Positions 5,180-5,957 of a stretch of 5,957 nt of DNA are shown one piece after another (the first letter of the stretch is position 1; every line of letters starts with the position of its first letter). The position numbers and the translations under genes were made by a program. Origin of the DNA: Competibacteraceae bacterium UBA2788 (GTDB lineage: Bacteria > Pseudomonadota > Gammaproteobacteria > Competibacterales > Competibacteraceae); NCBI GenBank assembly GCA_002352185.1, contig DEHY01000068.1, positions 235 to 6,191 of the forward strand. Direction: 5' to 3'. A model generated the notes under the pieces. That model worked only from the letters and a program-made list of their open reading frames with translations, was not told the DNA's origin and did not search any database.

Positions 5180-5957
5180 CGGGTGCTGAAATTTTAGTCC
5201 GCTGCCTCAAGGAAGAAGGCGTCCAGTGCATGTTCGGTTATCCAGGCGGCGCCGTGCTGCACATTTACGACGCCCTGTACGCCCAGGACGACATCAAACA
5301 TGTGCTGGTTCGGCATGAACAGGCCGCCCTTCACGCCGCCGATGGTTATGCGCGCGCCAGCGGCAAAACGGGCGTCGCGCTGGTGACCTCCGGCCCCGGC
5401 CTCACCAATGCAGTTACCGGCATCGCCAATGCCTATATGGATTCGATTCCGCTGGTGGTGTTCTCCGGCCAGGTGCCCACCGCGCTGATCGGTAATGACG
5501 CCTTTCAGGAAGTGGACGCGGTCGGCATTACCCGGCCCTGTGTCAAGCATAATTTCCTGGTCAGAGACATCAGGCAACTCGCTGAAACCATCAAGAAAGC
5601 GTTCTATATCGCCAGCACCGGTCGGCCTGGCCCGGTGCTGATTGATTTGCCCAAGGATGTGACTATCTCCAAGGCGGAGTACCACTATCCCAAGAAAGTC
5701 AAGCTGCGTTCCTACAACCCCACGGTTAAGGGTCACGCCGGCCAGATTCGCAAGGCGGTGGATTTGATCCTGTCGGCCAGGCGGCCCATGATCTACACCG
5801 GCGGCGGGGTGATTCTGAGCGACGGTTCGCCGGAGCTGGTCGAACTCACCCAACTGCTGGGTTATCCGATCACGAATACGCTAATGGGGCTGGGCGCCTA
5901 TCCAGCCACCGACCGCCAGTTCATCGGCATGTTGGGGATGCATGGCACCTATGAAGC
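5167..5957 (+). CDS. ilvB: Acetolactate synthase (acetohydroxyacid synthase) large subunit, 5' part
   Basis: The frame is open to the window edge, giving the first 263 residues of a protein usually about 570-590 long. It condenses pyruvate with pyruvate or 2-oxobutyrate, the first common step to valine, leucine and isoleucine, using ThDP and FAD, normally with the small regulatory subunit (IlvH/IlvN). Visible in order: [31 protein letters not shown], and [19 protein letters not shown], with catalytic Glu at residue 51. Then come [40 protein letters not shown] (glutamine/FAD region), [13 protein letters not shown], and the start of the central domain, [12 protein letters not shown]. The N-terminal ThDP Pyr domain is thus complete. 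GAGGAG at 5152-5157 lies three bases from ATG 5161 and nine from ATG 5167; I prefer 5167, giving MELITGAE as in relatives. It has no internal stop or frameshift. Confidence 0.96.
   Translation, partial: MELITGAEILVRCLKEEGVQCMFGYPGGAVLHIYDALYAQDDIKHVLVRHEQAALHAADGYARASGKTGVALVTSGPGLTNAVTGIANAYMDSIPLVVFSGQVPTALIGNDAFQEVDAVGITRPCVKHNFLVRDIRQLAETIKKAFYIASTGRPGPVLIDLPKDVTISKAEYHYPKKVKLRSYNPTVKGHAGQIRKAVDLILSARRPMIYTGGGVILSDGSPELVELTQLLGYPITNTLMGLGAYPATDRQFIGMLGMHGTYE

Noticed and set aside
5194..5853. Minus-strand open frame (219 codons) opposite ilvB
   Set aside because: It mirrors the strongly conserved IlvB coding sequence; its composition is what the reverse of a GC-rich gene gives.

Overview
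The window reads as ordinary chromosome from a GC-rich Gammaproteobacterium. WrbA next to a DUF2069 membrane protein, a DUF4124 protein upstream of proS, and long-form ProS with an editing insertion all fit that class. The lineage (for example purple-sulfur or Competibacter-like relatives) cannot be fixed from the sequence alone. There are no mobile elements, phage genes, CRISPR arrays, tRNAs or rRNAs.

Layout. Positions 91-1058 (minus strand) hold wrbA followed by a DUF2069 membrane protein, joined by a TGATG stop/start overlap. An AT-rich patch near 1177 lies between wrbA and a plus-strand run of three small genes: a DUF4398 lipoprotein (1226-1543), a TlpA-type periplasmic thiol-disulfide protein (1565-2071) and acylphosphatase (2106-2378, TTG start). 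The next transcription unit is on the minus strand and converges on this one: a DUF4124 periplasmic protein (4397-4861), then proS (2654-4369). The right edge holds the 5' part of ilvB (plus strand, 5167 to beyond the end), which diverges from DUF4124 across a roughly 300-base intergenic region with an AT-rich promoter patch and a GC-rich leader.

The most notable feature is not a gene. The 275-base gap between the convergent acyP and proS genes holds five exact TTATNCACA DnaA boxes within 222 bases. Three are clustered at 2599-2633, and two of those form a perfect 14-base inverted repeat. An AT-rich stretch lies between the boxes. This could be a chromosomal replication origin, a DnaA-titrating site (datA-like) or another DnaA-dependent element. 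Neither dnaA nor mnmG is in view, and the two flanking genes are transcribed toward the cluster, so its role is open.

The genes do not form one pathway. They cover quinone/flavin redox (WrbA), envelope thiol redox (TlpA), translation (ProS), branched-chain amino acid synthesis (IlvB), a small acylphosphate hydrolase, and three conserved proteins of unknown role. I found no convincing new multi-gene system.
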